In this document: piece after piece, positions 24,753 through 33,150 of the stretch
Layout: the number at the start of each line of letters is the position of its first letter
Numbering within the stretch: position 1 is the stretch's first letter
NCBI RefSeq assembly: GCF_900187605.1
Contig: NZ_FYEA01000011.1
Coordinates: 245,876-309,875, forward strand
Source: Pseudomonas sp. Irchel 3H7
GTDB lineage: Bacteria; Pseudomonadota; Gammaproteobacteria; Pseudomonadales; Pseudomonadaceae
Reading direction: 5' to 3'
DNA length: 64,000 nucleotides
Notes under the pieces: generated by a model
The model's input: only the letters and a program-made list of their open reading frames with translations
Databases searched by the model: none
Told to the model about the DNA's origin: nothing
Made by a program: the position numbers and the translations under genes

Positions 24753-27233
24753 TTAATGACCATTCCCCGAATGCCCACCGGCATGCCCTGCCCCCGGCCC
24801 TTTGCCGGCCTCGCCTTTGCGCCCGCCCTCAGCCTCATGCCCCGCCGCTGCGGCCGCTTTCTCAGCCTCTTTGCCAAGCTGATCAATCGCCTGCAAGTTG
24901 CTCTTGCGCACCGATTCGACAAAGCCCTGATACGGCAGATCCGTCACCCCGACCAGACCGAAATGACCGTTCTCACCATCGAGCAAACGCCCGGTCACCG
25001 GTTGATCGAGATACTGGAACCAGTGCACGCCGACAATCGACGGTTCACTCAAGGCCTGCTTGAGGAAGTTGGCGTACGCCGTGCCGCGATCTTCTTCCTT
25101 GGCCACTTGCGTAACACCGCCCCAGAACGGGCCACGATCCGCTGAGCCGAAGTTGAATTCAGTGATCAATACCGGTTTGTCCAAAGCGCCCAGCGCGGCA
25201 AAGTCATAACCATCCTGCGGCTTCAGCGTGTACATGTTGAAGCTCAGCACGTCGCAATACTGCGCGCAGGAGGCCACAGCTTCCGGCGTACTGATGGCGA
25301 AACGGCCGCCGAGCAGCAACTGGTTCGGCGCGTGCCATTTCAGCGAGTCGGAAATGGTTTTGAAGTAGGTATCAGCGAAGACTTTCTGGAAATATTTGAA
25401 GTCAGCTTCGATTTCCGGATGTTCCGGGCTCGGCAGCGGAGGCACAAAACCCGGGTCTTCCATCAATTCCCACGCCGGCAGATCGATGCCCCATGCCTTC
25501 GACAGCCCGGCCTGATTGCGGTATTTGTCGCGCAGTTGCTTGAGGAACGCGCGTTTGGCCGGCACGTCGGTGGTCATTTTCAGCGTGCCATAGGCCAGCG
25601 CGTAGCGGGATTTCGGATCGTCACCGGGACCGGCCCACGCCAGTTCATTGTCGGCGTAGTAGCCGATCAGCCACGGATCGTCGCGGTGATCGCGGGCAGC
25701 GATAGCGACGGCGCGCTCGGTGGCCATGGCGAAACGCGGATCGAACGGATCTGGCATGCCGCCCCACCAGTCGCTGCCGGTGCTGATGCTGGTGTAGTCG
25801 CCAACGATCGACAACGGCAAGGTGTACGGCACACGATCTGCATCACTCAGCGAATCGGCACTCCAGTTGCCAACCGTGTTGAAGCCCCAGGCTTGCAGAC
25901 GATCAAGCGTGTGGCTGGCCCACTGTTGCTCATCGATGGTGGCCTTGCACGGTTCGGCAGCTTTTTCTGTTGTCGCTTGTACGGTTTCGGTTTTGGCCGC
26001 TTCAGCGACGCCGGACTTCGGCTCGGCAGGTACTGGGGCAGGCTCGGCGGCTTGGACGGCGGCCGTTTCAGCGGCTGCAGACTTCGCCGCTTCCGCTACC
26101 CCGGACTTGCTTTCACTGTCGGCTTTGCACGGCTCACCGTACACGCGCTGCAGGTTGGCGCCGTAGAAGTCGTACCAGCGCCCGTTGCCATAACCGCGGC
26201 CCTGATCAACACCATTGCCGCCACGGTTGTCACCCTCGCCAAAGTGCTTGGCCAACGGGTCTTCAGGTTTAGGCAAGGATTCGAACATGTATTCACGACC
26301 GGCCACGTAGGTCTGGTTGACCTGCGGGCTGACGGTGTTCACGCCCAGCGAGTAAAACGGATGCCCTTCAGGCGTGACCAGATACCAGCGGCCATCACGT
26401 TTTTCGGTGCGGAAGAAACCGCTGGCCTTGAACGCCGGGCCTTTGTTCCAGCCACCGAATTTGTCCAGCGAGGACTTCTCACGCTCGGCCAGCCAGGTTT
26501 TCAGCTGTTGCTGTTCCTTGGCGGCGGCGGATTTCAGTTGTTCATCGTTGCTGACCTTTTCCGGCCACTTGCTGCGGGTCGATTGCCCGTAGGCGTCGAC
26601 CAGATTGCCGTACACCGCTTGGGTGACCGAATCGCCGTCCTGCACGCCGAAACGCTCCAACAGCAAGCTCTGGGCGACTTTCGGCTGATCCATCGACAGG
26701 CTCACCGAGACCACTTGGCTGCGATCGATTTCGCCGCTGCTGGCGGCCAGCAGGATCCGCTGACCATCGACTGTCATCGGCATTGGCGGCCCGGCTTTCA
26801 TGCCCTGACTCAGCGGCGTCGATGCCACTAGCGGTACCAACAGGGTTTGCGCAGGACCTGCTGGCAAGTCGACGCGACTGACCAGTGTCCGACCGTCGTT
26901 GCTCTGAATCTGCACGTAGACCGTCACCGCCCAGTCCATTGCGCTCTGCAAACGCAAGGTCATCATGCCTGACTGCGACCAGTCCCAGGCGCCAGTCTGC
27001 GGCGTCAGGCGCAAGGTCGGGCGGGCCACCGGATTGAACGTCACCCGGCGCAGCACTTCACCTTCCGGTGTCTGTTCGGCGTTGGCCTGCGGCAGATCCG
27101 CGTTTTCGGTGGCGATTTTCACCACGTCGGCAGGACGGACAAAGTTGAACAAGGTCTGCTGACCCGCAGGCGCCGCGAACAGCGGCGTGGCGAAGATCAA
27201 GGCGAATACGGCAGGCAACGAACGGCGGATCAT
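24753..27233 (-). CDS. Agarase-like glycoside hydrolase (GH50-type), exported, with a low-complexity insertion
   Basis: 826-residue secreted enzyme with a signal peptide ending LFA-AP. An N-terminal carbohydrate-binding-like beta region (residues about 30-200) precedes a TIM barrel. The barrel has the clan-A acid/base motif YYADNELAW and the nucleophile motif PVLITEFNFGS, as in beta-agarases. A 60-residue Ala/Glu/Lys insertion (about 371-430) interrupts the barrel, with KSGVAEAAK occurring twice and EPCKA at both borders. The C-terminal ~45 residues are Gly/Ala/His-rich. Agar is an unlikely substrate in soil, so the real target may be another galactan or an envelope polysaccharide. The start at 27233 was chosen for the signal peptide. 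Confidence 0.82.
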   Translation of the reverse strand: MIRRSLPAVFALIFATPLFAAPAGQQTLFNFVRPADVVKIATENADLPQANAEQTPEGEVLRRVTFNPVARPTLRLTPQTGAWDWSQSGMMTLRLQSAMDWAVTVYVQIQSNDGRTLVSRVDLPAGPAQTLLVPLVASTPLSQGMKAGPPMPMTVDGQRILLAASSGEIDRSQVVSVSLSMDQPKVAQSLLLERFGVQDGDSVTQAVYGNLVDAYGQSTRSKWPEKVSNDEQLKSAAAKEQQQLKTWLAEREKSSLDKFGGWNKGPAFKASGFFRTEKRDGRWYLVTPEGHPFYSLGVNTVSPQVNQTYVAGREYMFESLPKPEDPLAKHFGEGDNRGGNGVDQGRGYGNGRWYDFYGANLQRVYGEPCKADSESKSGVAEAAKSAAAETAAVQAAEPAPVPAEPKSGVAEAAKTETVQATTEKAAEPCKATIDEQQWASHTLDRLQAWGFNTVGNWSADSLSDADRVPYTLPLSIVGDYTSISTGSDWWGGMPDPFDPRFAMATERAVAIAARDHRDDPWLIGYYADNELAWAGPGDDPKSRYALAYGTLKMTTDVPAKRAFLKQLRDKYRNQAGLSKAWGIDLPAWELMEDPGFVPPLPSPEHPEIEADFKYFQKVFADTYFKTISDSLKWHAPNQLLLGGRFAISTPEAVASCAQYCDVLSFNMYTLKPQDGYDFAALGALDKPVLITEFNFGSADRGPFWGGVTQVAKEEDRGTAYANFLKQALSEPSIVGVHWFQYLDQPVTGRLLDGENGHFGLVGVTDLPYQGFVESVRKSNLQAIDQLGKEAEKAAAAAGHEAEGGRKGEAGKGPGAGHAGGHSGNGH

Positions 27234-27328
27234 AAGAACGGAGTTCTCCCTAACGACCAACAATGGCCAATGGAAAAGCGATAGCAGAGAGATAGACAAC
27301 ACGGCGGGCAAAACTGCCCACCGTTGTC

Positions 27329-29473
27329 TCAGGATATTTCACGACGGAAAGGAGGCAACGCATTGAGGATCGCCTTGCCATAGCGCTGAGTGACCAGGCG
27401 CCGATCAAGCAAGGTGATGGTGCCGCGGTCTTCTTCGGTACGCAGCAGACGCCCGCAAGCCTGAACCAGCTTCAGCGAAGCATCGGGCACGGAGATTTCC
27501 ATGAACGGATTGCCGCCACGGGCTTCGATCCATTCCGACAGCGCCGCTTCGACCGGATCATCCGGCACCGAGAACGGGATCTTGGCGATCACCACGTGCT
27601 CGCAGTAGGCACCCGGCAAGTCGACACCTTCGGCAAAACTGGCGAGACCGAACAGCACGCTGGAATCACCGCCATCGACCCGCGCCTTGTGCTTGTTCAG
27701 GGTTTCCTGTTTCGACAGGTTGCCTTGAATGAACACTTGCTTGCGCCAGTCGCGGTCGAGGCCGTCGAACACGTCCTGCATCTGTTTGCGCGAGGAAAAC
27801 AGCACCAGGGTGCCGCGCGAACCTTCGACCAGATCGGGTAACTCACGAATGATCGCTGCCGTGTGGGCCGCCGCATCGCGCGGGTCGGCCTTCAGATCCG
27901 GCACGCGCAACACACCGGCGTCGGCGTGATGGAACGGGCTCGGCACGACGGCGGTAACGGCTTTTTTCGGCAGGCCGGCGCGCATGCGGAAGCGGTCGAA
28001 GGTACCCAGAGCGGTCAGCGTTGCCGAAGTCACCAGACAGCCGTAGGCCACGTTCCACAAGCTACGACGCAAGGTTTCCGCCGCCAGAATCGGGCTGGCG
28101 TTGACCTCGATGTCGAATAGCGAACCGCTTTCGGCCAACGTCAGCCAGCGCGCCATCGGCGGGCTGTCTTCCGGATCTTCGGCGGTAAAGGCTGTCCACA
28201 ACTCCCAGTTGCCCGAAGCACGGGACAACAGGCTGCCGAACAGTGGGTACCACTCTTCGGCCTGATTGCTGGCGATGCCGATGTTGACCTCGCCGTCCAT
28301 GCCTTCCTTGAGCAGGTCGGTGAGGCGCGTGAACAGATCGTTGAGACGGGCAAAGCCTTTCTTCAGCTCGATGCCCATTTCGCGCATGTGCTCGGGAATC
28401 ACCCCGGCGACGAAACGATGGCGTGGACGCTCACGGCCCTCGACGTCTTCGCCCGGTTTGAAATCGGCGACCTGCTCGCAGGCGCTGAACATGAACTGCT
28501 GCTGGGCCTTGATCTCCCGCGCCAGCTCCGGCACTTGTTCGATCAATTTGCCGAGGTCGCCCGGCAGCGGGTGCTGGGCCAGCAATTTGGTCAGGTTCTT
28601 CGCGGTGGTTTCCAGCCAGTCGGCGGTGGAACGCAGGCGTGTGTAGTGGGCGAAGTGACCGATCGCCTTGTCCGGCAGGTGGTGACCTTCGTCGAACACG
28701 TAAATGGTGTCGCGCGGATCCGGCAGTACCGCGCCACCGCCCAGCGCCAGGTCAGCCAGGACCATGTCGTGGTTGGTGACGATGACGTCGACCTTGCCCA
28801 TGCCTTCGCGGGCCTTGTAGAAGGCGCACTGGCCGAAGTTCGGGCAATGCCGGTTGGTGCACTGGCTGTGATCGGTGGTCAGGCGCGCCCAATCGGCGTC
28901 TTCCAGCGCATTCGGCCAGCTGTCACGGTCGCCGTCCCACTTATTGCCGGCGAGTTTCTCGATCATGCTGGTGAACAGCTTCTGACTGGCCTCATCGACC
29001 TCGATCTTGAAGCCTTCTTCTTCGAACAGCTGGGCAGTGGCGGTTTGCGCGTGGCCTTCCTGCAACAGCATGTCGAGCTTGGACAGGCACATGTAGCGGC
29101 CACGGCCCTTGGCCAGCGCAAAGCTGAAATTCAGCCCGCTGTTGCGCATCAGGTCGGGCAAGTCCTTGTAGACGATCTGCTCTTGCAGGGCGACGGTCGC
29201 GGTGGCGATCACCAGGCGCTTGCCGGCCAGTTTCGCGGTGGGGATCGCGGCCAGGCTGTAGGCGACTGTCTTGCCAGTACCGGTGCCGGCTTCCACCGCA
29301 ACAATCGCGGGGTCGCCACTGCGCCGGCCTTCGTCGTCGGTGTCGATATCCCCGAGGACTTTGGCGATTTCAGCGATCATCAGGCGCTGGCCGTAACGCG
29401 GCTTGAGGCTCTTGGCCTCTAGAAAACGCGAGTAGGCGCCCTGGATCGTGGTTTTGAGTTCAGTGCTGATCAT
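27329..29473 (-). CDS. dinG: ATP-dependent DNA helicase DinG
   Basis: 714-residue XPD-like superfamily 2 helicase, 5'-3', that unwinds R-loops, D-loops and G4 DNA. Walker A is VEAGTGTGKTVAYSL, and the DEAH-type box reads YVFDEGHHLPD. Four cysteines for the Fe-S cluster are present in two blocks (YMCLSKLD, then CTNRHCPNFGQC). The C-terminal helicase lobe has GSRGTLVLFSSRKQM, VLFGLASFAEGVDLPG and QACGRLLRTEEDRG. It is transcribed alone. Confidence 0.95.
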   Translation of the reverse strand: MISTELKTTIQGAYSRFLEAKSLKPRYGQRLMIAEIAKVLGDIDTDDEGRRSGDPAIVAVEAGTGTGKTVAYSLAAIPTAKLAGKRLVIATATVALQEQIVYKDLPDLMRNSGLNFSFALAKGRGRYMCLSKLDMLLQEGHAQTATAQLFEEEGFKIEVDEASQKLFTSMIEKLAGNKWDGDRDSWPNALEDADWARLTTDHSQCTNRHCPNFGQCAFYKAREGMGKVDVIVTNHDMVLADLALGGGAVLPDPRDTIYVFDEGHHLPDKAIGHFAHYTRLRSTADWLETTAKNLTKLLAQHPLPGDLGKLIEQVPELAREIKAQQQFMFSACEQVADFKPGEDVEGRERPRHRFVAGVIPEHMREMGIELKKGFARLNDLFTRLTDLLKEGMDGEVNIGIASNQAEEWYPLFGSLLSRASGNWELWTAFTAEDPEDSPPMARWLTLAESGSLFDIEVNASPILAAETLRRSLWNVAYGCLVTSATLTALGTFDRFRMRAGLPKKAVTAVVPSPFHHADAGVLRVPDLKADPRDAAAHTAAIIRELPDLVEGSRGTLVLFSSRKQMQDVFDGLDRDWRKQVFIQGNLSKQETLNKHKARVDGGDSSVLFGLASFAEGVDLPGAYCEHVVIAKIPFSVPDDPVEAALSEWIEARGGNPFMEISVPDASLKLVQACGRLLRTEEDRGTITLLDRRLVTQRYGKAILNALPPFRREIS

Positions 29474-29572
29474 TGAGTGTCGGGCGCAAAAAACGCTGGA
29501 TAAATTTTCAGTGGTTTGGATCGGCGGCTATCATACCCCGCGAATCGATCCTGCGCAGAACGGAGTAACCCA

Positions 29573-30037
29573 ATGACACTTTTTAGCCTCGTCTACCCGC
29601 TGCATGTCTTGTCCGCCCTGGTCTGGGTCGGCGGCATGTTTTTCGCCTGGATGGTCCTGCGCCCGGCGGCTGTGAAGGCCCTCGACGGCCCAGCCCGCCT
29701 GACCTTGTGGGTGGAAGTGTTTCAGGGTTTTTTTCGTTGGGTCTGGGTTGCGGTGATCCTGTTGCCGATCAGCGGTGTGGGCATGTTGCATTTGCAGCAG
29801 GTCGGTTTCGAGACCGCGCCGAAATATGTGCAGGTAATGATGGGCTTGTATGTGGTGATGACGGCGCTGTTTATCCGCATTCAGGGCTTGATGCTGCCTG
29901 AACTGCGTACGGCGGTGGAAGCGAAGGACTGGCCGGCGGGTGCGGCGGTGCTGGGGCGGATTCGCCGCGTGGTGGGGCTCAATCTGATTGTCGGGTTGGT
30001 GTTGGTGGCGATTGCGGCGGCAAGACCGATGATCTGA
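29573..30037 (+). CDS. CopD-family integral membrane protein
   Basis: 154 residues with four hydrophobic segments, beginning TLFSLVYPLHVLSALVWVGG, whose histidine and tryptophan are typical of the CopD superfamily. A second segment ends AVILLPISGVGMLHL. The family includes copper-resistance membrane proteins and heme-related relatives; function here is not clear, and no copA/copC neighbour is present. The bufferin cluster is 18 kb away. A CGGAG ribosome site precedes the chosen ATG; the open frame starts 19 codons earlier with unrelated residues. Confidence 0.82.
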   Translation: MTLFSLVYPLHVLSALVWVGGMFFAWMVLRPAAVKALDGPARLTLWVEVFQGFFRWVWVAVILLPISGVGMLHLQQVGFETAPKYVQVMMGLYVVMTALFIRIQGLMLPELRTAVEAKDWPAGAAVLGRIRRVVGLNLIVGLVLVAIAAARPMI

Positions 30038-30041
30038 AAAT

Positions 30042-30220
30042 CAAAAGCCCCTCACCCTAGCCCTCTCCCGGAGGGAGAGGGGACTGAATGGGGGATATTG
30101 AAGAGTTACGCCGACCTGAAGGATTAGCTTTGAATCCATAATCGACACGGTTTTTCAGGTCGATGGATAGCCTGAGTCACCTCGGTCGGCCCCCTCTCCC
30201 TCCGGGAGAGGGCTGGGCGG
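30042..30220. repeat. Long inverted-repeat element with CCCCTCACCCTAGCCCTCTCCC arms
   Basis: Left arm (30042-30086) reads AAAGCCCCTCACCCTAGCCC into a small CTCTCCCGGAGGGAGAG hairpin; the right arm (30189-30220) carries the inverse. The inner segment GACACGGTTTTTCAGGTCGA to ACCTCGGTCGG is shared with the copies at 39132-39457, so the element is about 170-180 bases long. Confidence 0.82.
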
Positions 30221-30245
30221 GCGGCGTTCCGATGAGGGTCTGCCT

Positions 30246-31004
30246 TTAAAGGCGTTGCACAGTCACAGCCCCCGCCGCCCCCACTGGCCCTGGCTGTCCA
30301 TCCGCCCCGGCCTTGCCGTTCTTGCCGCCATCGGCGCGATACACCAGGCAGCCCTTGGACTTGCCACCCTTCCCTGCTTTGCCGCCAACACCCGCCGGAC
30401 CGCCAGCACCGCCCGCGACATTGACCTTGATCAGCTCGGCCGGAAACTCGCGCGGTACTTCAAGGCGCACCAGCGCTCCCGGTGCACCCGGTTGGCCGTC
30501 GCTGCCGTTACTGCCATCAAAACCGTGCCCGGCCGAACCGTAGGTGCAGCCCGGGTCTTCGCCATTACCGCCATCGAGGCCGACAAACCCCGGCGCACCG
30601 GTGCCGCCACGGGCATCGACCAACAGTTGCGGCGCGTTCAAAGCCTTGAATTGCAGATTCAGATTGCGCCCGGCACGGGCGGCTTTCTCATAAGTCCCCG
30701 GTGCACCCCGTGCAGTAATCCGGCTGCCATCGCTCAGCTCTGCACGAGCTACCTTCATCTCCAAAGCGTTCTCGCTCGGAACGATCGCGATACGGGCTTC
30801 ATGGCCAAGACGCAACTCGCCCACGGTCAGTTCGGTCACGTTGGCAGGAATCAGCAACGTGCCGTAATCGGCCACTTCGAGTTTTTCCAGCTGCAACGTG
30901 CTGGCGGTGTTGGGCAAACGCATCAGCGAGTTGGTTTCAACGCTGACCACTTGGGCACAGGCCAATGGGCTGATAAATGCAGCGAGCAGGCAAAGTTTAC
31001 GCAT
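30246..31004 (-). CDS. Secreted collagen-like glycine-rich protein
   Basis: 252-residue exported protein with a signal peptide (LCLLAAFISPLACA). The first half is beta-rich with no known domain (TLQLEKLEVADYGTLLIPAN). The second half has Gly-X-Y-type tracts (GGTGAPGFVGLDGGNGEDPG, GSDGQPGAPGA, GGAGGPAGVGGKAGKGGKSK, GADGQPGPVGAAGA). Cys residues flank these tracts (GCTYG, KGCLVY). It forms a pair with the DUF1145 gene, which overlaps its start by 8 bases. The ATG at 31004 gives a clean signal peptide; the upstream extension does not. Confidence 0.8.
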   Translation of the reverse strand: MRKLCLLAAFISPLACAQVVSVETNSLMRLPNTASTLQLEKLEVADYGTLLIPANVTELTVGELRLGHEARIAIVPSENALEMKVARAELSDGSRITARGAPGTYEKAARAGRNLNLQFKALNAPQLLVDARGGTGAPGFVGLDGGNGEDPGCTYGSAGHGFDGSNGSDGQPGAPGALVRLEVPREFPAELIKVNVAGGAGGPAGVGGKAGKGGKSKGCLVYRADGGKNGKAGADGQPGPVGAAGAVTVQRL

Positions 31005-31278
31005 GGGAAGAAGCCTCCGGAGCGGCCGGGGCCGGGATGGATTGCAAGTGGAATACGCCGAACAGCAGGATGCGGCCACGGTCACGCCAAGGGTGCGGAC
31101 GGCCTTTGAGGCTGCGATTGCACAGCAGCACTTCGAGTAGATGAATCAGCAACAGCAGGCCGCCGGCCAGATTGACCAGCAGATGCAGCGGATGTACGAA
31201 CGGCACCAGCTGATTGGCCAGCACCACGCAGCAGAACAGCAGGGTCAACAACCGCCCCAGCCCCCAGAACACTTTCAT
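30997..31278 (-). CDS. DUF1145 domain-containing membrane protein
   Basis: 93-residue inner-membrane protein with two hydrophobic segments (LGRLLTLLFCCVVLANQL and LLVNLAGGLLLLIHLLEVLLC) joined by a short PFVHPLH turn. I recognise the MKVFWGLGRLLTLLF start as the DUF1145 family; function unknown. Its end overlaps the start of the collagen-like gene by 8 bases, so the two are probably co-translated. Confidence 0.85.
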   Translation of the reverse strand: MKVFWGLGRLLTLLFCCVVLANQLVPFVHPLHLLVNLAGGLLLLIHLLEVLLCNRSLKGRPHPWRDRGRILLFGVFHLQSIPAPAAPEASSHA

Positions 31279-31380
31279 ACGCTCCCCCGTGTTGCGAATT
31301 ATTCTTTGGGCGCACAGTAACGGCTTCTGCGGGGGATAAGCCAGAGGCACAAATGAAAAAACTTCGCCGCGCCGCCAAAT

Positions 31381-31416
31381 GGCTGCCGGAACGACTTTGA
31401 TAATCGTCCGGCAGCT
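31381..31416. terminator. Stable hairpin downstream of an OmpA-like gene
   Basis: GGCTGCCGGAACGA and TCGTCCGGCAGCT form a near-perfect stem with one bulge, between the OmpA-like gene ending at 31442 and DUF1145. There is no T-run, so termination is inferred from position only. Confidence 0.4.
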
Positions 31417-31441
31417 CTAGCCTGCGCCCTACAGAGGCGTC

Positions 31442-32164
31442 CTAGCGATTGATATGCAACTCCACGCGACGGTTCTGCGCGCGCCCTTCATCGGTTGCGT
31501 TATCGGCCACCGGTTCACTTTCTCCGCGCCCTTCGCTGGTGAGCTTGTTCGGCGCCAGCCCCTGACTCAGCAGATACGCCGCGACACTACTCGCCCGCCG
31601 TTCCGACAAGGCCTGGTTGTAGGCATCCGAACCTTTGCTGTCGGTGTGACCAATGACCTTGATGCTGACCACGTCGGCATTGCGCAGCTTGTCCATCAGC
31701 GTATCGAGCTGGGCTTTCGCCGCCGGGGTCAGGTCGGATTTGTCGAAATCGAACAGCACGTTGCCGGCATCGCTGAGGGTGATGACTTCAGTTTGCGGCG
31801 CAGGCTCCGGCACTTTTTCCGTGACCGGGTATTGCGGTAGCGGGCAACCACGGTGATCGACCGGGGTATTTTCCGGGGTGTCCGGGCAACGGTCGCGGCG
31901 GTCGAACACGCCGTCGCCGTCTTCATCGCCGTCCTGGGCATAACAGATCAGTCCGCCGGTAAGAATCCCCAGCGCTGCGCCGCCACCGGCCCAGCCGCCA
32001 CTTTCAATGGCGCCGAGACCGCCACCGACCAGCCCGCCGATAAGGCTGCAGATCGGCCACGTACGTTGATTGAGGGGTGCAGTGCCATCGCTGTGGGTGG
32101 CGCAACCGGTGAGCAAGCTGCCAAGCAGTAGCACCGGCAAGACGGACCTTGAGAAAACAGTCAT
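31442..32164 (-). CDS. OmpA-family lipoprotein with TSP3-type calcium motif (paralog 1)
   Basis: 240-residue lipoprotein precursor (LLTGC). A glycine-rich hydrophobic section (residues about 40-75; SLIGGLVGGGLGAIESGGWA) is followed by an acidic calcium-binding TSP3-like motif DGDEDGDGVFDRRDRCPDTP. A Pro-rich linker leads to an OmpA peptidoglycan-binding domain (NVLFDFDKSDLTPAAKAQLD, VIGHTDSKGSDAYNQALSER, RAQNRRVELHI). It is a tandem duplicate of the gene at 32256-32951, with conserved order of all domains. Its ribosome site lies in a hairpin (see 32173-32208). Confidence 0.9.
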   Translation of the reverse strand: MTVFSRSVLPVLLLGSLLTGCATHSDGTAPLNQRTWPICSLIGGLVGGGLGAIESGGWAGGGAALGILTGGLICYAQDGDEDGDGVFDRRDRCPDTPENTPVDHRGCPLPQYPVTEKVPEPAPQTEVITLSDAGNVLFDFDKSDLTPAAKAQLDTLMDKLRNADVVSIKVIGHTDSKGSDAYNQALSERRASSVAAYLLSQGLAPNKLTSEGRGESEPVADNATDEGRAQNRRVELHINR

Positions 32165-32172
32165 TGTGAAAG

Positions 32173-32208
32173 CTCCTGTGTCACCGGCCCATACCGGTTA
32201 CACAGGAG
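32173..32208 (-). promoter_or_regulatory. Leader hairpin sequestering the Shine-Dalgarno of OmpA paralog 1
   Basis: Read on the minus strand, CTCCTGTGT-a-ACCGG loop CCGGT-g-ACACAGGAG ends eight bases before the ATG. The AGGAG ribosome site is entirely base-paired in a 14-bp stem. A hairpin with the same placement precedes paralog 2. This could be an RNA thermosensor or other translational control element; it could also help terminate the upstream paralog. Confidence 0.6.
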
Positions 32209-32216
32209 TAAAGACC

Positions 32217-32247
32217 CGCATCCGCGACTGCACAAGCCGCGGATGCG
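32217..32247 (-). terminator. Hairpin at the end of OmpA paralog 2
   Basis: CGCATCCGCG and CGCGGATGCG form a perfect 10-bp stem nine bases past the paralog 2 stop, followed on the minus strand by a short GGTCTTTACTCC tail. A plausible intrinsic terminator with a weak U-tract. Confidence 0.5.
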
Positions 32248-32255
32248 AGAGGGGC

Positions 32256-32951
32256 TTAACGCTGGATTTTGATTTCGGTACGACGGTTTTGCGCGCGACC
32301 GTCAGCGGTTTTGTTGTCGGCCACTGGCTGGCTTTCACCCAGACCGGACACCGAAACGAAGCTGGCGCGTGGCACACCTTGCTGGATCAGGTAATCCACC
32401 ACCGAATGCGCACGACGATCCGACAGTTTTTTGTTGTAGGCATCGCTGCCCACGCTGTCGGTATGACCGGTCACGGTAAGTTGCGCCGTCGAGGATTCCT
32501 GTTTCAGGCGGGTGGCGACCTTGTCGAGCACTTGCTTGTCAGGGCCGGTCAGCGTCGCTTTGTCGAACTGGAAGTGCACATCACGGATGACAATGGTTTC
32601 TTCCTTGACCACTACCGCTTCTTCAACCACCGGCGCAGGGGCTGGTGGAGGGCAACCGTCAGCGTCGACCTGTACGCCTTTAGGCGTGCCCGGGCACTTG
32701 TCGCGACTGTCCGGCACACCGTCGCCGTCTTCGTCGCCATCACCGTGAACCCAGCAATAGGCCGCTGCCGTGCCGCCGACCAGCAACGCACCGTAGCCGG
32801 CCCACGCCGAACTTTCGGTCGCGCCGAGACCGGCACCGACAACACCACCGACCGCCGCACAGGTCGGCCAGTCGGTTTTCTGTAAACCTGCGCAACCAGT
32901 CAACACACTGGTTAGCAGAATCAAAGGTAATGCTGTCCGAACTATGCTCAT
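32256..32951 (-). CDS. OmpA-family lipoprotein with TSP3-type calcium motif (paralog 2)
   Basis: 231-residue lipoprotein precursor (LTGC near residue 20). Same architecture as its neighbour: glycine-rich hydrophobic stretch (AAVGGVVGAGLGATESSAWA), TSP3-like DGDEDGDGVPDSRDKCPGTP, Pro-rich linker, then the OmpA domain (DVHFQFDKATLTGPDKQVLD, VTGHTDSVGSDAYNKKLSDR, RAQNRRTEIKI). It is likely a peptidoglycan-binding outer-membrane lipoprotein. The identical domain order and conserved leader show a tandem duplication. Confidence 0.9.
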   Translation of the reverse strand: MSIVRTALPLILLTSVLTGCAGLQKTDWPTCAAVGGVVGAGLGATESSAWAGYGALLVGGTAAAYCWVHGDGDEDGDGVPDSRDKCPGTPKGVQVDADGCPPPAPAPVVEEAVVVKEETIVIRDVHFQFDKATLTGPDKQVLDKVATRLKQESSTAQLTVTGHTDSVGSDAYNKKLSDRRAHSVVDYLIQQGVPRASFVSVSGLGESQPVADNKTADGRAQNRRTEIKIQR

Positions 32952-32959
32952 CTGGTTTT

Positions 32960-32994
32960 CTCCTGAGGGATCGGCTTAAAACCGATTCAGGGAG
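32960..32994 (-). promoter_or_regulatory. Leader hairpin sequestering the Shine-Dalgarno of OmpA paralog 2
   Basis: On the minus strand, CTCCCTGAATCGG pairs with CCGATCCCTCAGGAG, burying the AGGAG ribosome site that ends eight bases before the ATG. The sequence just upstream, CGGTCTTTACTCC, is almost identical before paralog 1 (CGGGTCTTTACTCC), while the stem sequences differ but stay paired, which argues for selection on the structure. Confidence 0.58.
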
Positions 32995-33150
32995 TAAAGA
33001 CCGGAGTTTTAATCTCCGCCAGCAATAGGCCACCGCTGTTTGCGAGCCTGTTCACAGGACTTCGGCACATTTGCCGCAAACGGGCGGAACAGGGCTCTTT
33101 GCCCGCACCGTCAGGCAGGCTAGTCTTGGCGGTCTGATTGAGGAGCTTTG

